The position numbers and the translations under genes are program-made. The notes beneath the pieces are model-generated. The model was not told where the DNA came from, made no database searches, and saw nothing but the letters and a program-made list of their open reading frames with translations. Shown here piece after piece: positions 8,769-18,110 of a stretch of DNA of 64,000 nucleotides (position 1 is its first letter; every line of letters begins with the position of its first letter). Source of the stretch: an uncultured Planctomycetaceae bacterium (lineage in GTDB: Bacteria > Planctomycetota > Planctomycetia > Planctomycetales > Planctomycetaceae); the NCBI GenBank assembly GCA_943787265.1, contig CALSLT010000001.1:62001-126000 (forward strand), written 5' to 3'.

Positions 8769-9866
8769 TTGAGCACTTCAGTCGTGGACACACTATCAAC
8801 GGATTCAAGCGATTCGCAGAAGCGGATCAGCACCTATCGGCGAATCGTGCTTTTGACCGAGGGGTTTTCGACGCCGTTTTACGCCAAGACGGCAATGAGC
8901 ATGTTGCTATACCGTCGCGACGACATTGTGGCCATTCTGGACTCATGCGAATCCGGCAAGTCTGCACAGCAACTCTTCTGCGTCGGCGATTCAACGCCTG
9001 TTGTTGCGTCTCTCGACGGCCTTGACGCAGACGCTGTGTTTCTGGGGACCGCCGTGGCCGGAGGCAAACTGCCGGGATCGTGGCGTTCAATAATCCTGGA
9101 TGCTCTAGCACGCGGGATTGATGTGGTTTCCGGAATGCACGATTTCCTGTCAGAGGATCCTGAATTCAGTCTCACATCGCGGCAAAACGACTCTTGCATC
9201 ATTGACGTTCGAAAAAACAACGAAAAAGTCACTTCAACGGGTGAGGGATTTCGCAGTGACTGCCTGCGAATTCATACGGTCGGCCAGGATTGTAGCCTGG
9301 GCAAGATGGTCGTGAGCCTTGAAGTCCAGCGAGAATTGGTGGCCCGCGGCGAGGACGCTCAATTCGTTGCGACGGGGCAAACCGGGATCATGATCTCGGG
9401 CGATGGAGTTCCCATCGATTGCGTCGTTTCCGACTTCGTCAACGGAGCCTCCGAGGCACTGGTTCGACGCAATGAGTCTCATGACATCTTGCTAATCGAA
9501 GGACAAGGGAGCATTTCGCACCCGAGTTTCTCGGCAGTCACGTTGGGACTGTTGCATGGGGCCGCACCGGATGGATTGATCTACTGCTACGAAGTTGGTC
9601 GCGAGACGGTCAAAGGTCTCGACAATGTGCCGCTGTTGCCTCATCGCACAATGATCGACGCGTACCAGGCAACCGCATCGCTACGCCATCCGGCTCGCGT
9701 GATTGGGATCGCCATGAATAGCAGGAACGTTTCGCCTGAAGAGGCGGACGCCGAACGCCAACGAATCGAGCAGGAATTCGGATTGCCGGTGTGCGACGTT
9801 TATCGACATGGCGCAGCACCGCTGGCTGATGCTGTTTTGCGTCTACGGAAGGAACTCGGCCAATGA
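8769..9866 (+). CDS. dgcN: DUF1611 protein, DgcN-like (putative D-glutamate N-acetyltransferase)
   Basis: This 365-residue cytosolic protein has the N-terminal DUF1611 domain ([20 protein letters not shown]). It also has a C-terminal P-loop-like domain whose motif here is [10 protein letters not shown] (usually GTDCSVGKM), with [11 protein letters not shown] and [11 protein letters not shown] further on. Members called DgcN have been described acting with the enolase-superfamily partner DgcA in D-glutamate catabolism: DgcN makes N-acetyl-D-glutamate and DgcA racemises it. The gene order here matches, and the stop overlaps the next start (ATGA). The start is TTG 8769 because no suitable ATG exists upstream of the conserved N-terminus. 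The function is transferred from family and context. Confidence 0.8.
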   Translation: MSTSVVDTLSTDSSDSQKRISTYRRIVLLTEGFSTPFYAKTAMSMLLYRRDDIVAILDSCESGKSAQQLFCVGDSTPVVASLDGLDADAVFLGTAVAGGKLPGSWRSIILDALARGIDVVSGMHDFLSEDPEFSLTSRQNDSCIIDVRKNNEKVTSTGEGFRSDCLRIHTVGQDCSLGKMVVSLEVQRELVARGEDAQFVATGQTGIMISGDGVPIDCVVSDFVNGASEALVRRNESHDILLIEGQGSISHPSFSAVTLGLLHGAAPDGLIYCYEVGRETVKGLDNVPLLPHRTMIDAYQATASLRHPARVIGIAMNSRNVSPEEADAERQRIEQEFGLPVCDVYRHGAAPLADAVLRLRKELGQ

Positions 9867-10900
9867 AGGTGCACGTTCACCGCGTCGAACTTCCGCTGCA
9901 GCATGAGTTCACAATCGCCCGCGGTTCCCTCTCTGTGCAGAAATCCCTGATTGTTGAGTTGGAGCACGACGGTGTTCGCGGATTCGGAGAAGCTACGGCG
10001 CACGCGTACTACGGTGTGACTGTGGACTCGATGGCGAATTCGATTGATCGTTGTCGACCATTGATCGAAGCGTTTGGCTTCGACAGCGCATGTGAACTTT
10101 GGAATCAACTACGGCCGCAGCTTGTCGACGAGTTGTTTCTGCTGGCCGCCATCGACTCAGCGGCGCACGATCTGTTCGGAAAACTGGCAGGTCGTTTCAC
10201 GCATGCGATGCTGGGCCTGTGTTGGGGGGATGTTCCGCAATCCAGCTTTACGATCGGGATCGACACGATCGACCGGATGATCGAAAAGCTTGCCGAACGC
10301 AGCGGCTGGTCCGCTTACAAGATTAAGCTTGGAACAGACCACGATATCGAAATTACGCGACAACTCAGGCAGGAAACATCAGCCACTCTGCGAGTCGACG
10401 CGAACTGTGGCTGGACGGCTGACGAAACGATCGCAAACTCGCACGCCCTGAAGGAACTCGACGTCGAGTTCATTGAGCAACCACTTCCAGCAGACGCTCC
10501 AATAGAAGATCAGCGACGCGCCTTCGAAGAATCGGCTTTGCCGATCATCGCTGACGAGAGTTGCCGAATTGAATCAGACGTTGAAAAGTGCGACGGTCTG
10601 TTTCACGGGATCAACGTGAAACTCAGCAAGTGCGGCGGCATCACGCCGGGGCTACGCATGCTGCAGCGGGCCCGCGAACTTGGCTTGAAAACGATGGTGG
10701 GATGCATGGTTGAAAGCACGGTTGGCATTTCTGCTGCGGCTCAGTTGCTTCCGTTGCTCGACTACGCTGACCTCGACGGTGCTGAGTTACTGGCGGGCGA
10801 CGTCGCTCACGGAGTATCTGTCGCGGATGGCGTCGTGAGAATGTCGGATCGTTTTGGTAATGGTGTTGAACTGTTTGAATCGGTGACGGCACGTGTTTAA
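9863..10900 (+). CDS. dgcA: enolase-superfamily dipeptide epimerase / DgcA-like racemase
   Basis: This 345-residue TIM-barrel enzyme belongs to the muconate-lactonizing subgroup of the enolase superfamily. The catalytic lysines are in KIKLG (K153 and K155). The metal ligands are D179 (RVDANCG), E205 (FIEQPL) and D231 (ADES). The opposing base is K253 (NVKLSKCGG). These residues are typical of L-Ala-D/L-Glu epimerases and of DgcA, the N-acetyl-D-glutamate racemase. The four-base overlap with the DUF1611 gene argues for the DgcA role, whereas the gamma-glutamyl hydrolase downstream keeps the muropeptide epimerase role open. The two functions cannot be separated from sequence alone. Confidence 0.88.
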   Translation: MKVHVHRVELPLQHEFTIARGSLSVQKSLIVELEHDGVRGFGEATAHAYYGVTVDSMANSIDRCRPLIEAFGFDSACELWNQLRPQLVDELFLLAAIDSAAHDLFGKLAGRFTHAMLGLCWGDVPQSSFTIGIDTIDRMIEKLAERSGWSAYKIKLGTDHDIEITRQLRQETSATLRVDANCGWTADETIANSHALKELDVEFIEQPLPADAPIEDQRRAFEESALPIIADESCRIESDVEKCDGLFHGINVKLSKCGGITPGLRMLQRARELGLKTMVGCMVESTVGISAAAQLLPLLDYADLDGAELLAGDVAHGVSVADGVVRMSDRFGNGVELFESVTARV

Positions 10901-10945
10901 GAACCGACCGACAATTGAGCGACACATTGGACCTTCGGAGAAGAA

Positions 10946-11791
10946 ATGATGAGACGAAACGCCCTATTGCTCGCGCTCACTGTTACAGTCGCAAGCGGTA
11001 TCGGTTTTGCCGCCGGCCGAATGCTCTCCGTCGATATGGCGACTAGTACCACATCAGTGCGGGCCAGCGAGTCGGTCAACAGTTCACTCACCCTTGAAGA
11101 GTCAGCGAACCAGGCTTTAGACAAACCTGTCATCGGGATCGCCAGCTTGACCAGTGATACTTACGTGCGTGCGGTCCGCGATTGCGGCGGCATACCCGTT
11201 GTGCTGCCAAACGCGGATGGCAGCGTCGAAGAGATCGACGAGTATCTTCAACTGCTCGACGGATTAATCATGCCGGGCGGAGCGGACATTCCACCATCAG
11301 AGTATGGTGAGGAACTGCATCCAACGGCGAAGCTGCTGAATGACGATCGATATCGTTTTGAGAAGGCGATGATCACCGCGTGGATCAAACAAACGGACAA
11401 GCCGCTGCTGGGAATTTGTCTGGGAAGTCAGTGGGTCAATGTTGCTCACGGCGGCTCGCTCGTGCAGGACATTCCTTCGGAGTTCGGCGGCCACCCCAAA
11501 GGCGTCTCTCACATGGTGAAACTGGAGCCCGATTCACGACTGAGTGAGATATTTGGACAGACGGAATTCGAAGTGAATTCGCTCCATCACCAGGCGGTAC
11601 GTGACGTTGGCGACGGACTTCGTATCGTTGCAAGGAGTCCGGATGGGATCATCGAGGCTACCGAAACGACCGACCCGGATCGTTTTCTCATCGGTGTGCA
11701 GTGGCACCCGGAGAAATTGATGCCGGAAAACAAGTTGCAGGAAAAGCTCATCCACGCATTTGTTGAAGCGGCCGTAAAGAGAAAAGAATGA
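10946..11791 (+). CDS. gamma-glutamyl-gamma-aminobutyrate hydrolase-like (peptidase C26), membrane-anchored or exported
   Basis: This 281-residue class I glutamine-amidotransferase-fold hydrolase has nucleophile C158 in GICLGSQ and catalytic H254/E256 in QWHPE. An oxyanion-side GG lies in [10 protein letters not shown]. The first 28 residues form a hydrophobic signal or anchor ([19 protein letters not shown]), so it acts outside the cytoplasmic membrane. C26 enzymes cleave gamma-glutamyl bonds. Beside DgcN/DgcA-like genes, it may release glutamate from gamma-D-glutamyl peptides of peptidoglycan or poly-gamma-glutamate, which is an inference. The gene begins 45 bases after the epimerase and its stop overlaps the next start by four bases. 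Confidence 0.88.
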   Translation: MMRRNALLLALTVTVASGIGFAAGRMLSVDMATSTTSVRASESVNSSLTLEESANQALDKPVIGIASLTSDTYVRAVRDCGGIPVVLPNADGSVEEIDEYLQLLDGLIMPGGADIPPSEYGEELHPTAKLLNDDRYRFEKAMITAWIKQTDKPLLGICLGSQWVNVAHGGSLVQDIPSEFGGHPKGVSHMVKLEPDSRLSEIFGQTEFEVNSLHHQAVRDVGDGLRIVARSPDGIIEATETTDPDRFLIGVQWHPEKLMPENKLQEKLIHAFVEAAVKRKE

Positions 11792-13539
11792 ACTTTCTAA
11801 CAACGCACCATGCTCGAGCTCTCCTGAACGCTCTGGCTGTTCTGGCACTCGCTCTCTGCTCTGCCGTGCAAGCGGATGAGTCGGTTCACGTCGCCGTATT
11901 CAAGGGCGATGGAGTCGGACCGAGCGTTGAAGACGTACTCGCTGCACTGAAAGAGGCCGGAGCTGAAAACTTTTCCGTCCGTCGAATGGTGGCCGATGAG
12001 ATCAGGGCTGGAAAACTCTCCGATGTCGACGTGTTAATTCATCCGGGCGGCAGTGGCAGCAAGCAGGGAAGAGCTCTCGGAGAAGAAGGACGGAAAGCGG
12101 TTGCCCGATTTGTCCGAGACGGTGGCGGGTATCTCGGTGTTTGCGGAGGGGCCTATCTGGCCACGAACGACTATTCGTGGTCACTGAATCTGATCGATGC
12201 CAAGTGTGTCGACCGAAAACATTGGGCACGAGGCACCGGCAGCGTGAACATCAAGTTGTCTCCAGCAGGCTCCACTTTCTTTGGTCATGCCGACGAGCAG
12301 ATGGAAATTTTCTACGGCCAGGGACCACTGCTCGGGCGGCCCGAATGGGATGATAAAGAGGTACCTGACTATCAAAGCCTTGCGATCTACGATTCTGAGA
12401 TCGCTGAGAAGGGTGCTCCAGCCGGCGTCATGAAGGGAACGTCGGCAGTTGTTCGAGCAAAGTACCATGGCGGACGAGTCTTCTGCTTCTCCGCCCACCC
12501 GGAGAAGACGAAAGGCCTTTACTATATGATTCCGGTGGCGGTCCGCTGGCTGGCTCAGGCGGAAGACGAGCATGCCGTTGAGCTCCCCGAGATCAGCCGC
12601 GTCGTTCGAAAGCATGTGCCCGCCGACTCTCCCGGCGGGATTGCCGTTCTGGTGACACGTCACGGGGAGGTGCTTCACCGCAAAGGCTACGGTTTTGTGA
12701 AAGGGAATCACCTGACAACACAGTCACCGCTTAGTCTGGCATCGGTTACGAAGCAATTCGCGGCAATGTGTGCCGTTATGCTGATGGAAGAAGACCGGCT
12801 CGACCAAAAGCAGAAAGTCTCACATTACCTGCCCGACTTGAACTTACCGGTGCAAGGGCGAGAACTTCTGGTGCAGGATCTTCTATGGCACACCAGCGGT
12901 CTGCCAAACTTCATCAGCTCGAAAGAAAAGGCCACGATCGAGGAATTCAAGAAGCAGCGAGGACTCGAGTATCTCACCAACAAGACGCATGCCGAATGGT
13001 TGGCAACGATGGAAATGCGTCGGCCGCCTGGTCAGCAATACGAATACACCAACTCCGGGTATGTCCTGCTCACCCGAATCATCGAAGTGATCGTCGACGA
13101 GTCATTTCACGACTTTCAGAAACGCCGTATCTTTGACGTGCTCGAATTGGAAGGAACATCTGACAGCAGCCGATTCAACGGCTCGGGCAACATGAGAACG
13201 ACACTTCTGGACTACACGAAGTGGGACCGAGCGTTATGGGAACGGGATTCTCGGCTTCTGTCCGAAGATGGATACCGAATGCTGTACACCGAGGGAGTTC
13301 TCGATAGCGGAGAGCCGATGGGCTACGGGTTCGGTTGGCGAGTGAGTTACAAAAACAGGCAGCTTGTCACTGCAGAGCACGGCGGCGTGGGAAGCGGAAC
13401 AACAGCGGCCCGTAATCTCGTCAGACGACACTTCAACGATCAAACTACGGTTGCAATCTTCGCTCAGGAGAACCGCGAGCTTGGTCGAACCGATCGAGAT
13501 GTCTTAGTCAGCGAAATCTATGAGTCGCTGCTGAAATGA
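11788..13539 (+). CDS. BPL_N-domain / class C beta-lactamase-like fusion, exported
   Basis: This 583-residue exported protein has two domains. Residues 1-28 form a signal peptide. About 30-255 is a BPL_N, glutamine-amidotransferase-like domain ([27 protein letters not shown]). About 275-583 is a serine hydrolase of the beta-lactamase/D-Ala-D-Ala peptidase type, with S319-V-T-K322, the tyrosine motif Y420-T-N and H531-G-G. The lactamase half resembles D-aminopeptidases and D-stereospecific hydrolases more than drug-resistance enzymes. With its C26 neighbour it looks like part of an extracellular breakdown of D-amino-acid-containing peptides. Translational coupling (ATGA) to the C26 gene supports a joint role. 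Confidence 0.85.
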   Translation: MNFLTTHHARALLNALAVLALALCSAVQADESVHVAVFKGDGVGPSVEDVLAALKEAGAENFSVRRMVADEIRAGKLSDVDVLIHPGGSGSKQGRALGEEGRKAVARFVRDGGGYLGVCGGAYLATNDYSWSLNLIDAKCVDRKHWARGTGSVNIKLSPAGSTFFGHADEQMEIFYGQGPLLGRPEWDDKEVPDYQSLAIYDSEIAEKGAPAGVMKGTSAVVRAKYHGGRVFCFSAHPEKTKGLYYMIPVAVRWLAQAEDEHAVELPEISRVVRKHVPADSPGGIAVLVTRHGEVLHRKGYGFVKGNHLTTQSPLSLASVTKQFAAMCAVMLMEEDRLDQKQKVSHYLPDLNLPVQGRELLVQDLLWHTSGLPNFISSKEKATIEEFKKQRGLEYLTNKTHAEWLATMEMRRPPGQQYEYTNSGYVLLTRIIEVIVDESFHDFQKRRIFDVLELEGTSDSSRFNGSGNMRTTLLDYTKWDRALWERDSRLLSEDGYRMLYTEGVLDSGEPMGYGFGWRVSYKNRQLVTAEHGGVGSGTTAARNLVRRHFNDQTTVAIFAQENRELGRTDRDVLVSEIYESLLK

Positions 13540-13592
13540 AGTGCCACCGTCGGCGGCACAACGAACGCGTCTAACCAGGGCTCTGTGATTTC

Positions 13593-15470
13593 GTGAAAGA
13601 TTCCAGCGACTCGTTTCCTTCGAATGATTCGTCCGAGAGGTCTCGCCTCGAGCCAATTCCTGCCATCGAGGAAGCGGCCACCGGCACGGCTGACCATCCA
13701 GACTTCGCGATCAGTGATGTCCCCGGATTGCGGCCAGCTCGCGGATTCGCTGCTGCCGTTCTGGTTTGCGGAATCATCTGCAGTCTCTATGTCTTCGCTC
13801 GCGTCGATGCCGTTTGGCTTGAACAAAAAACGACCTACAACGTTTACGAAAACGACGCATCCCAGTTGGTGTATATGTTCAAGGGGAAAGAGTCGCTCAT
13901 CGAAGACGTTGTCCCCTATGCGGAATCGCCGCTCCGCCGCGAAGTGCTGCACGACCTTGCCGAAAAACCTTCCATCGACAGTCAATGGGTGGTTGAAACC
14001 GTGCAGGTTGATGGTGTCGCCACGCAGCGATATTCGTTGATGGAAACACGGTTTCATTTCGGTCTGTGGTCGCTGCTGCCGGCTTTGGTGGCCATCGGAC
14101 TTTGCCTTTTGACAAAGGAACCGTTGACCGCGTTATTTAGCGCAGTGGTCGTCGGTGCGTTCATGCTCGGACGCTTTGACATCACTGACGCCGTGCTGCT
14201 CCCCAGTCTCGCCAGCAAGAGTGCTGCGACAATTTTGCTGTTGTATCTTTGGTTGCTGGGCGGGCTGATGGGAATCTGGTCTCGCACTGGGGCGGCTCAG
14301 GCGTTTGCCGAATTCATGACGGCGCATTTCGTCAAAGGTCCGCGATCAGCGAAGCTGGTTGCGTGGCTAATGGGAGTGGTCTTTTTTCAGGGCGGCACCG
14401 TCAGCGTCGTGCTGGTAGGAACAATCGTCAAACCGGTCGCCGACAAGGAGAAGGTGAGTCACGAAGAACTCTCGTACATCGTCGATTCAACGGCTTCGCC
14501 GATCGCCTCCGTCCTCGCGTTCAATGCGTGGCCGATCTACATCCAAGCGTTGATTTTTGTGCCCGGCGTGAGTTTTCTGGCGACAGAATCCGACCGAATC
14601 ACGTTCTTCTTCAAGAGTGTTCCGCTCAGTTTTTACGGAATCCTCGCCGTCACAAGCACGTTTCTGCTGAGCCTCGGATACACACGCTTCGCGGGCCCCG
14701 GAATTCGCAAAGCCAGCAATCGAGCGCAAACGACGGGACAGCTCGATGCCCCCGGCGTGACGCCAATGAGTTCCGATGAACTACAGGTTGCCCGGATTCC
14801 GCGAGGCTACAACCCGCATGTGCTGGAATTCTTCGTCCCGTTGATACTGCTCATCGGCACTGCCGTCGGCACCTTTATCATGACGGGAACGCCCCGCGTG
14901 AACTGGGCATTCGGACTGGCACTTCTCGTATCGGTGCTCGTTGCTCTTGCCAAAGGAATGCAGCTTGGAAATGTCATCGAAGGCATTGGCGATGGGTTGA
15001 AAGGAGTCGTGTTGGCATCGGTCATTTTGATGCTTGCGGTGACTATCGGCAGCATCAGCAGAGAAGTTGGCGCAGGCACGTATCTTGTCGACCTTCTGGG
15101 TGATCGCATCCCGTACATCGCCCTGCCCGTGGCTCTTCAGCTCATAACGATGATCATTGCGTTCTCGACCGGCACAAGCTGGGGCACATACGCCATCGCA
15201 TTTCCACTGGCGATGCCTCTGGCATGGGAAGTGGCTCTGGCGAGTAGCGTTTCCAATCCACAACTGTTTCTCTCGGTCTGCTTCGCAACCGTTTTGAACG
15301 GTAGCGTTTTCGGTGACCAGTGCTCGCCGATTTCGGACACAACGATCCTGAGTTCTATGACGACCGGATGCGATCTGATGGATCATGTAAAAACGCAAAT
15401 CGTCCCAGCATCTTATGCGGCTGCGATTGCGGCCGTGATGTGGACAGCCACTGTTTTTCTATTCGTTTGA
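13593..15470 (+). CDS. NhaC-family sodium-coupled antiporter/symporter
   Basis: This 625-residue polytopic membrane protein has the NhaC signatures [18 protein letters not shown] and [16 protein letters not shown] and about 11-13 hydrophobic segments. A 55-residue hydrophilic cytosolic head precedes the first membrane helix, and a roughly 95-residue loop follows it. It is longer than typical NhaC (about 450-500 residues). NhaC-type proteins exchange sodium for protons or organic anions. Its position as last gene of the operon suggests uptake of the amino acid or peptide released by the preceding hydrolases. The start is GTG 13593, 53 bases after the previous stop, without a strong ribosome site, so the start is uncertain. 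Confidence 0.88.
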   Translation: MKDSSDSFPSNDSSERSRLEPIPAIEEAATGTADHPDFAISDVPGLRPARGFAAAVLVCGIICSLYVFARVDAVWLEQKTTYNVYENDASQLVYMFKGKESLIEDVVPYAESPLRREVLHDLAEKPSIDSQWVVETVQVDGVATQRYSLMETRFHFGLWSLLPALVAIGLCLLTKEPLTALFSAVVVGAFMLGRFDITDAVLLPSLASKSAATILLLYLWLLGGLMGIWSRTGAAQAFAEFMTAHFVKGPRSAKLVAWLMGVVFFQGGTVSVVLVGTIVKPVADKEKVSHEELSYIVDSTASPIASVLAFNAWPIYIQALIFVPGVSFLATESDRITFFFKSVPLSFYGILAVTSTFLLSLGYTRFAGPGIRKASNRAQTTGQLDAPGVTPMSSDELQVARIPRGYNPHVLEFFVPLILLIGTAVGTFIMTGTPRVNWAFGLALLVSVLVALAKGMQLGNVIEGIGDGLKGVVLASVILMLAVTIGSISREVGAGTYLVDLLGDRIPYIALPVALQLITMIIAFSTGTSWGTYAIAFPLAMPLAWEVALASSVSNPQLFLSVCFATVLNGSVFGDQCSPISDTTILSSMTTGCDLMDHVKTQIVPASYAAAIAAVMWTATVFLFV

Positions 15471-15479
15471 CTTCTGAGA

Positions 15480-15775
15480 ATGTTTTGTGACGAACGTGGC
15501 CGGGCAGTAGACGTTCACGCCACGCGAATGACGCTGGCGACAATGTTGAACCGGGGGGAGTTGCTCCCCGTACAGCGCAGGAAATCATGCGTAACTCGGA
15601 CATTCGCCTGACGATGGCGACGTACACGGACGCCGAGCTGTTGAACGTCAGCGGAGCTTTGGACTCACTTCCGAAGCTAACGCCGGACGAAAACTCACAC
15701 GACAAACCGGAAGCTATTCGAGCGACCGGAACTGACGGAATCAGTGCGCGAAAGTTTCCCCCTATGTTTCCCTAA
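15480..15775 (+). pseudogene. truncated tyrosine recombinase/integrase remnant (C-terminal part)
   Basis: Reading from 15480 gives CDERGRAVDVHATRMTLATM, the region around the second catalytic Arg/His box of planctomycete site-specific integrases. The frame breaks at the six-G run (about 15553-15558). It then continues as GGVAPRTAQEIMRNSDIRL, TYTD and SGALDSLPKL to the stop at 15775. The catalytic core upstream is missing: the NhaC stop lies only 10 bases before. The final tyrosine is still in the TYTD motif. It points towards the 3' end of tRNA-Pro(CGG) 150 bases away, the arrangement expected at an old tRNA-borne integration site. Confidence 0.75.
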
Positions 15776-15883
15776 AAAGTCGTCGACCAGGGTGAAACTG
15801 TGTCATTTCCAGTCATTCTGGCTGGAAACTTCGATGCGAAGCGAAGCAACAATGGGGAACGCGAAAATCGCACGAAACCTACG

Positions 15884-15920
15884 AAAAAAGCCTTGCCAGA
15901 GAGTGATTCTGACAAGGCTT
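15884..15920 (-). terminator. rho-independent terminator of tRNA-Pro
   Basis: The arms AAGCCTTG (15888-15895) and CAAGGCTT (15913-15920) form a hairpin. On the minus strand it is followed by a run of six T (15889-15884). It lies 7 bases beyond the tRNA 3' end and ends the tRNA transcript. Confidence 0.85.
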
Positions 15921-15926
15921 CCGGAG

Positions 15927-16000
15927 TCGGGATGACAGGATTTGAACCTGCGACCTCTGCGTCCCGAACGCAGCGCTCTACCAAGCTGAGCTACATCCCG
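15927..16000 (-). tRNA. tRNA-Pro(CGG)
   Basis: This 74-nt cloverleaf has acceptor arms CGGGATG (16000-15994) and CATCCCG (15934-15928) with discriminator A. The D arm contains AGCTCAGCTTGGTAGAGC. The anticodon stem CTGCG/CGCAG encloses the loop TTCGGGA, so the anticodon is CGG. The T arm is GCAGGTTCAAATCCTGT. The CCA is not encoded. A terminator follows directly. Confidence 0.95.
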
Positions 16001-16346
16001 TACTGCGACGGAATTTTAGCGGTCGGACAACGCTGGTCAACGACGTCAGGAGAAATCGCTTTAGCAAGGTGCGACCACTCGTACTGCGTCCCGCAAGACA
16101 CTTGCAGGAAGCAGCAACCTTGGGAGCAGGACCAAAGATTCATGGCTGTCGCTTTGAGGCAAGTGGCGGGCCGAGAGCGTCTTTGTTCGACCTGCGCACT
16201 CGTCACATCGACTCAAAGCCGTGATTTTGCTCACAACGTGTCGTGACATTATGTTTCGAGCCAATCCTGGTCGCCCCGGGGCGACCACGTGCCCAAAAAC
16301 TGGCGATGAACAAACTCCATAGCCGCACGTTGCATTCGCATGCGTA
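16001..16346. other. intergenic region with an 18-bp palindrome
   Basis: No gene was recognised. The perfect palindrome GGTCGCCCCGGGGCGACC lies at 16269-16286. The surrounding sequence, about 16250-16340, has the look of a dispersed intergenic repeat rather than coding DNA. An open frame through the tRNA on the plus strand is antisense and not a gene. Confidence 0.4.
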
Positions 16347-16751
16347 TCACGGCGATTCATCCTGTTCGGTAACAGGTTGAAGGGCGGCCTTTGATGCGAT
16401 GAACAAAGTGCCGATCAGAATCAGCCATTCGGCCGCGGCGAGGACGTACGTCGTTCGGCCGATGTCAGAAAACTGGAAAAAGCTGACTGTGCGGAAAACG
16501 ACCAGGCAACTGTGTATCAGGCAGCACAGCCTTAGAGCTCCGACGGTGTCTTCTTTTCGACGCAGCGGCCAGATAAACGCGATTCCCAACGCGAGTTCGA
16601 GACCGCCGTAAACGACGAAGTACTCGGATTGCCCAGAACCAGGCAGCAGCTCAAAGCCGACTGATCTCGCCGTCGCATCCGGCTGAACAGCACACCAGAT
16701 GGCCAGGAAGATGTACGCCGCTCCGACCACGGCAAGAAATGTTCGCGCCAT
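16347..16751 (-). CDS. small membrane protein, DUF4345-like
   Basis: This 134-residue protein has four predicted membrane helices (about 3-20, 45-62, 72-95 and 103-122). The spacing resembles DUF4345/DoxX-like small membrane proteins: an N-terminal helix, then YFVVYGGLELALGIAF, then two further helices. The start was set at ATG 16751 because AAGGAA lies 6 bases upstream; an upstream in-frame ATG at 16793 lacks this. The function is unknown. It is followed upstream, on the same strand, by a 70-residue uncharacterised gene. Confidence 0.75.
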   Translation of the reverse strand: MARTFLAVVGAAYIFLAIWCAVQPDATARSVGFELLPGSGQSEYFVVYGGLELALGIAFIWPLRRKEDTVGALRLCCLIHSCLVVFRTVSFFQFSDIGRTTYVLAAAEWLILIGTLFIASKAALQPVTEQDESP

Positions 16752-16802
16752 GTGAATTCCTTTTCGTCGCAGACATAAAGATGACGCAGGCACGGGGTAT
16801 GA

Positions 16803-17015
16803 CTACATGACTTCTTTGTCGCTCTGTACGTTTTCGTCAGTCGTCTGTGCGATTCTGATCGCGTCCTTGATCGATTTGGCGATCCAGTCCGATTCGCTGC
16901 CATCCTCAACTCTGCCCGCCGCAAGATATCCTGCATAAATTGTGGCTGCTGCCTGAACGATGATGCCTTCACTTGGCTGCAGCGCGATGTACGGCTTACC
17001 CATTTGTGGCTCCAT
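16803..17015 (-). CDS. uncharacterised 70-residue cytosolic protein
   Basis: This small acidic protein begins MEPQMGKPYIALQPSEGIIV and contains an amphipathic alanine-rich segment (about 18-35) and an acidic tail. There is no signal peptide or membrane helix. Its length, start and codon use look genuine, and it lies about 50 bases before the start of the small membrane protein on the same strand. I do not recognise a family. It may be planctomycete-specific. Confidence 0.6.
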   Translation of the reverse strand: MEPQMGKPYIALQPSEGIIVQAAATIYAGYLAAGRVEDGSESDWIAKSIKDAIRIAQTTDENVQSDKEVM

Positions 17016-17321
17016 TGCTGATCTCGTCGGAAACTAAAGGCCGGAGCGTACCTGTAAATCCGCGTTGTAATCCACCCTTCTTGCGAGAGGTCAATCCGTT
17101 GATCCCTCGTCAGTTCGCAGCAAATGCTGGGAAGCAGCATTGTCTCGTAACTTTCTGGATGACGCACATTGCAGCTGATCAACGGACGAAAGTCGCCGAA
17201 TTACGCCATCTCGCCAGCGACTTTGGCCTATTTCGGGTTCAAGTGATAATGCGGTTTGTGTCGATGAGGATATGTGCGTAATACTTGACGGACGGTCCCA
17301 TCCGAGATTGTCGCCACCACG
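17016..17321. other. divergent intergenic region before the metal efflux locus
   Basis: This holds the upstream regions of the 70-residue gene (minus) and the His/Cys-rich gene (plus). TTGACG at 17285-17290 could be a -35 element for the latter, but no convincing -10 was found. No operator for a known metal regulator was recognised. Confidence 0.35.
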
Positions 17322-17864
17322 ATGGTGAAAGACGTGATGTTCAGCAAACTGACCAGCATTCTGACGATGACGACGATGCTGCTGCATGCAGTGCTCGGTT
17401 GCTGCGTTCATCACGTTCACGCGTGTGAACACGAATCATCTTCCGAAGAATGTCAGGCCAAGCACGTCGAGCATCATTCGGCACAGGCCGAGATTGCTCA
17501 CGCCGATCATTCAGGCGAGGGGCACACTGGATGCTCGTCCCACAGCAATGCCGACAACCATGAAAGTCGAAATGACGTTGAAGGCACGCTGCTCAGCGAG
17601 CACGAAGAGCATGATTCAGTGCCGCAACCGCCAAGCCCCTGCCAGCAGAATTGCGATGGCGGAGACTGCCGCTTTACGCAGTCTCCTGAAGTAAAGACGC
17701 CGTCCCAGAATGACGGTCGGCTTTGCTGCCCATCCACGTTAGCAGCCGCTTCAATGGCTGCGTCTTGCCGTAACGAGTTCGAGCATTCTGCTGCGAAGTC
17801 GAGACCGCCTCATGCACCGGTGACAGACTGTTGTCGCCCGATGACGCAGGTCTGGCGACTTTGA
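17322..17864 (+). CDS. exported His/Cys-rich protein of the metal efflux locus
   Basis: This 180-residue protein has a hydrophobic N-terminus (SILTMTTMLLHAVLGCCVHH) that acts as a signal peptide. The mature part is very rich in histidine, cysteine, aspartate and glutamate, including HVEHHSAQAEIAHADHSGEG, CQQNCDGGDC and DCCRP. This composition suggests periplasmic binding of transition-metal ions. No enzyme domain is visible. It stands first in the order of the RND efflux genes, 247 bases before the adaptor. ATG 17322 is given, and ATG 17337 (MFSKLTS) is equally likely. Similar proteins precede planctomycete cation efflux operons, but they are not experimentally characterised as far as I know. 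Confidence 0.75.
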   Translation: MVKDVMFSKLTSILTMTTMLLHAVLGCCVHHVHACEHESSSEECQAKHVEHHSAQAEIAHADHSGEGHTGCSSHSNADNHESRNDVEGTLLSEHEEHDSVPQPPSPCQQNCDGGDCRFTQSPEVKTPSQNDGRLCCPSTLAAASMAASCRNEFEHSAAKSRPPHAPVTDCCRPMTQVWRL

Positions 17865-17890
17865 GAGCACGCCTTTTAAGTGCGTGCTCT
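17864..17890 (+). repeat. hairpin at the stop codon of the His/Cys-rich gene
   Basis: AGAGCACGC (17864-17872) pairs perfectly with GCGTGCTCT (17882-17890) around a 9-base loop, starting on the last base of the stop codon. There is no T run after it, so it is not a standard terminator. It could be an RNA-stability hairpin or attenuator before the efflux genes. Confidence 0.45.
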
Positions 17891-18110
17891 GAGCTGTGTG
17901 TCAGGTTGTTGCCTTCGGGGCAACGTCGCGAACACATACCAACCGACGCTGCCATGCACGCTGTTGCGATTTCGCCCGGATTGGCGGCACATCGGCTCAG
18001 CTCGGTGCCTTCCTGCTGAGCCTGCTTGTCTGGCAACACGCTCGCCGCACGCTCCATGTGCTCACAGCATCGTGATTGCGGATCCTCGTCCTTTGACCGC
18101 GGACATCCCC

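Noticed and set aside
11788..13539. Antibiotic-resistance beta-lactamase
   Set aside because: The SxxK/YxN/HGG motifs are shared with D-peptidases and esterases; the fusion and the operon context point to peptide salvage.
15800..16246. Plus-strand frame containing MTGFEPATSASRTQR
   Set aside because: This is the well-known false protein made by translating the antisense of a tRNA gene; the tRNA-Pro cloverleaf explains it.
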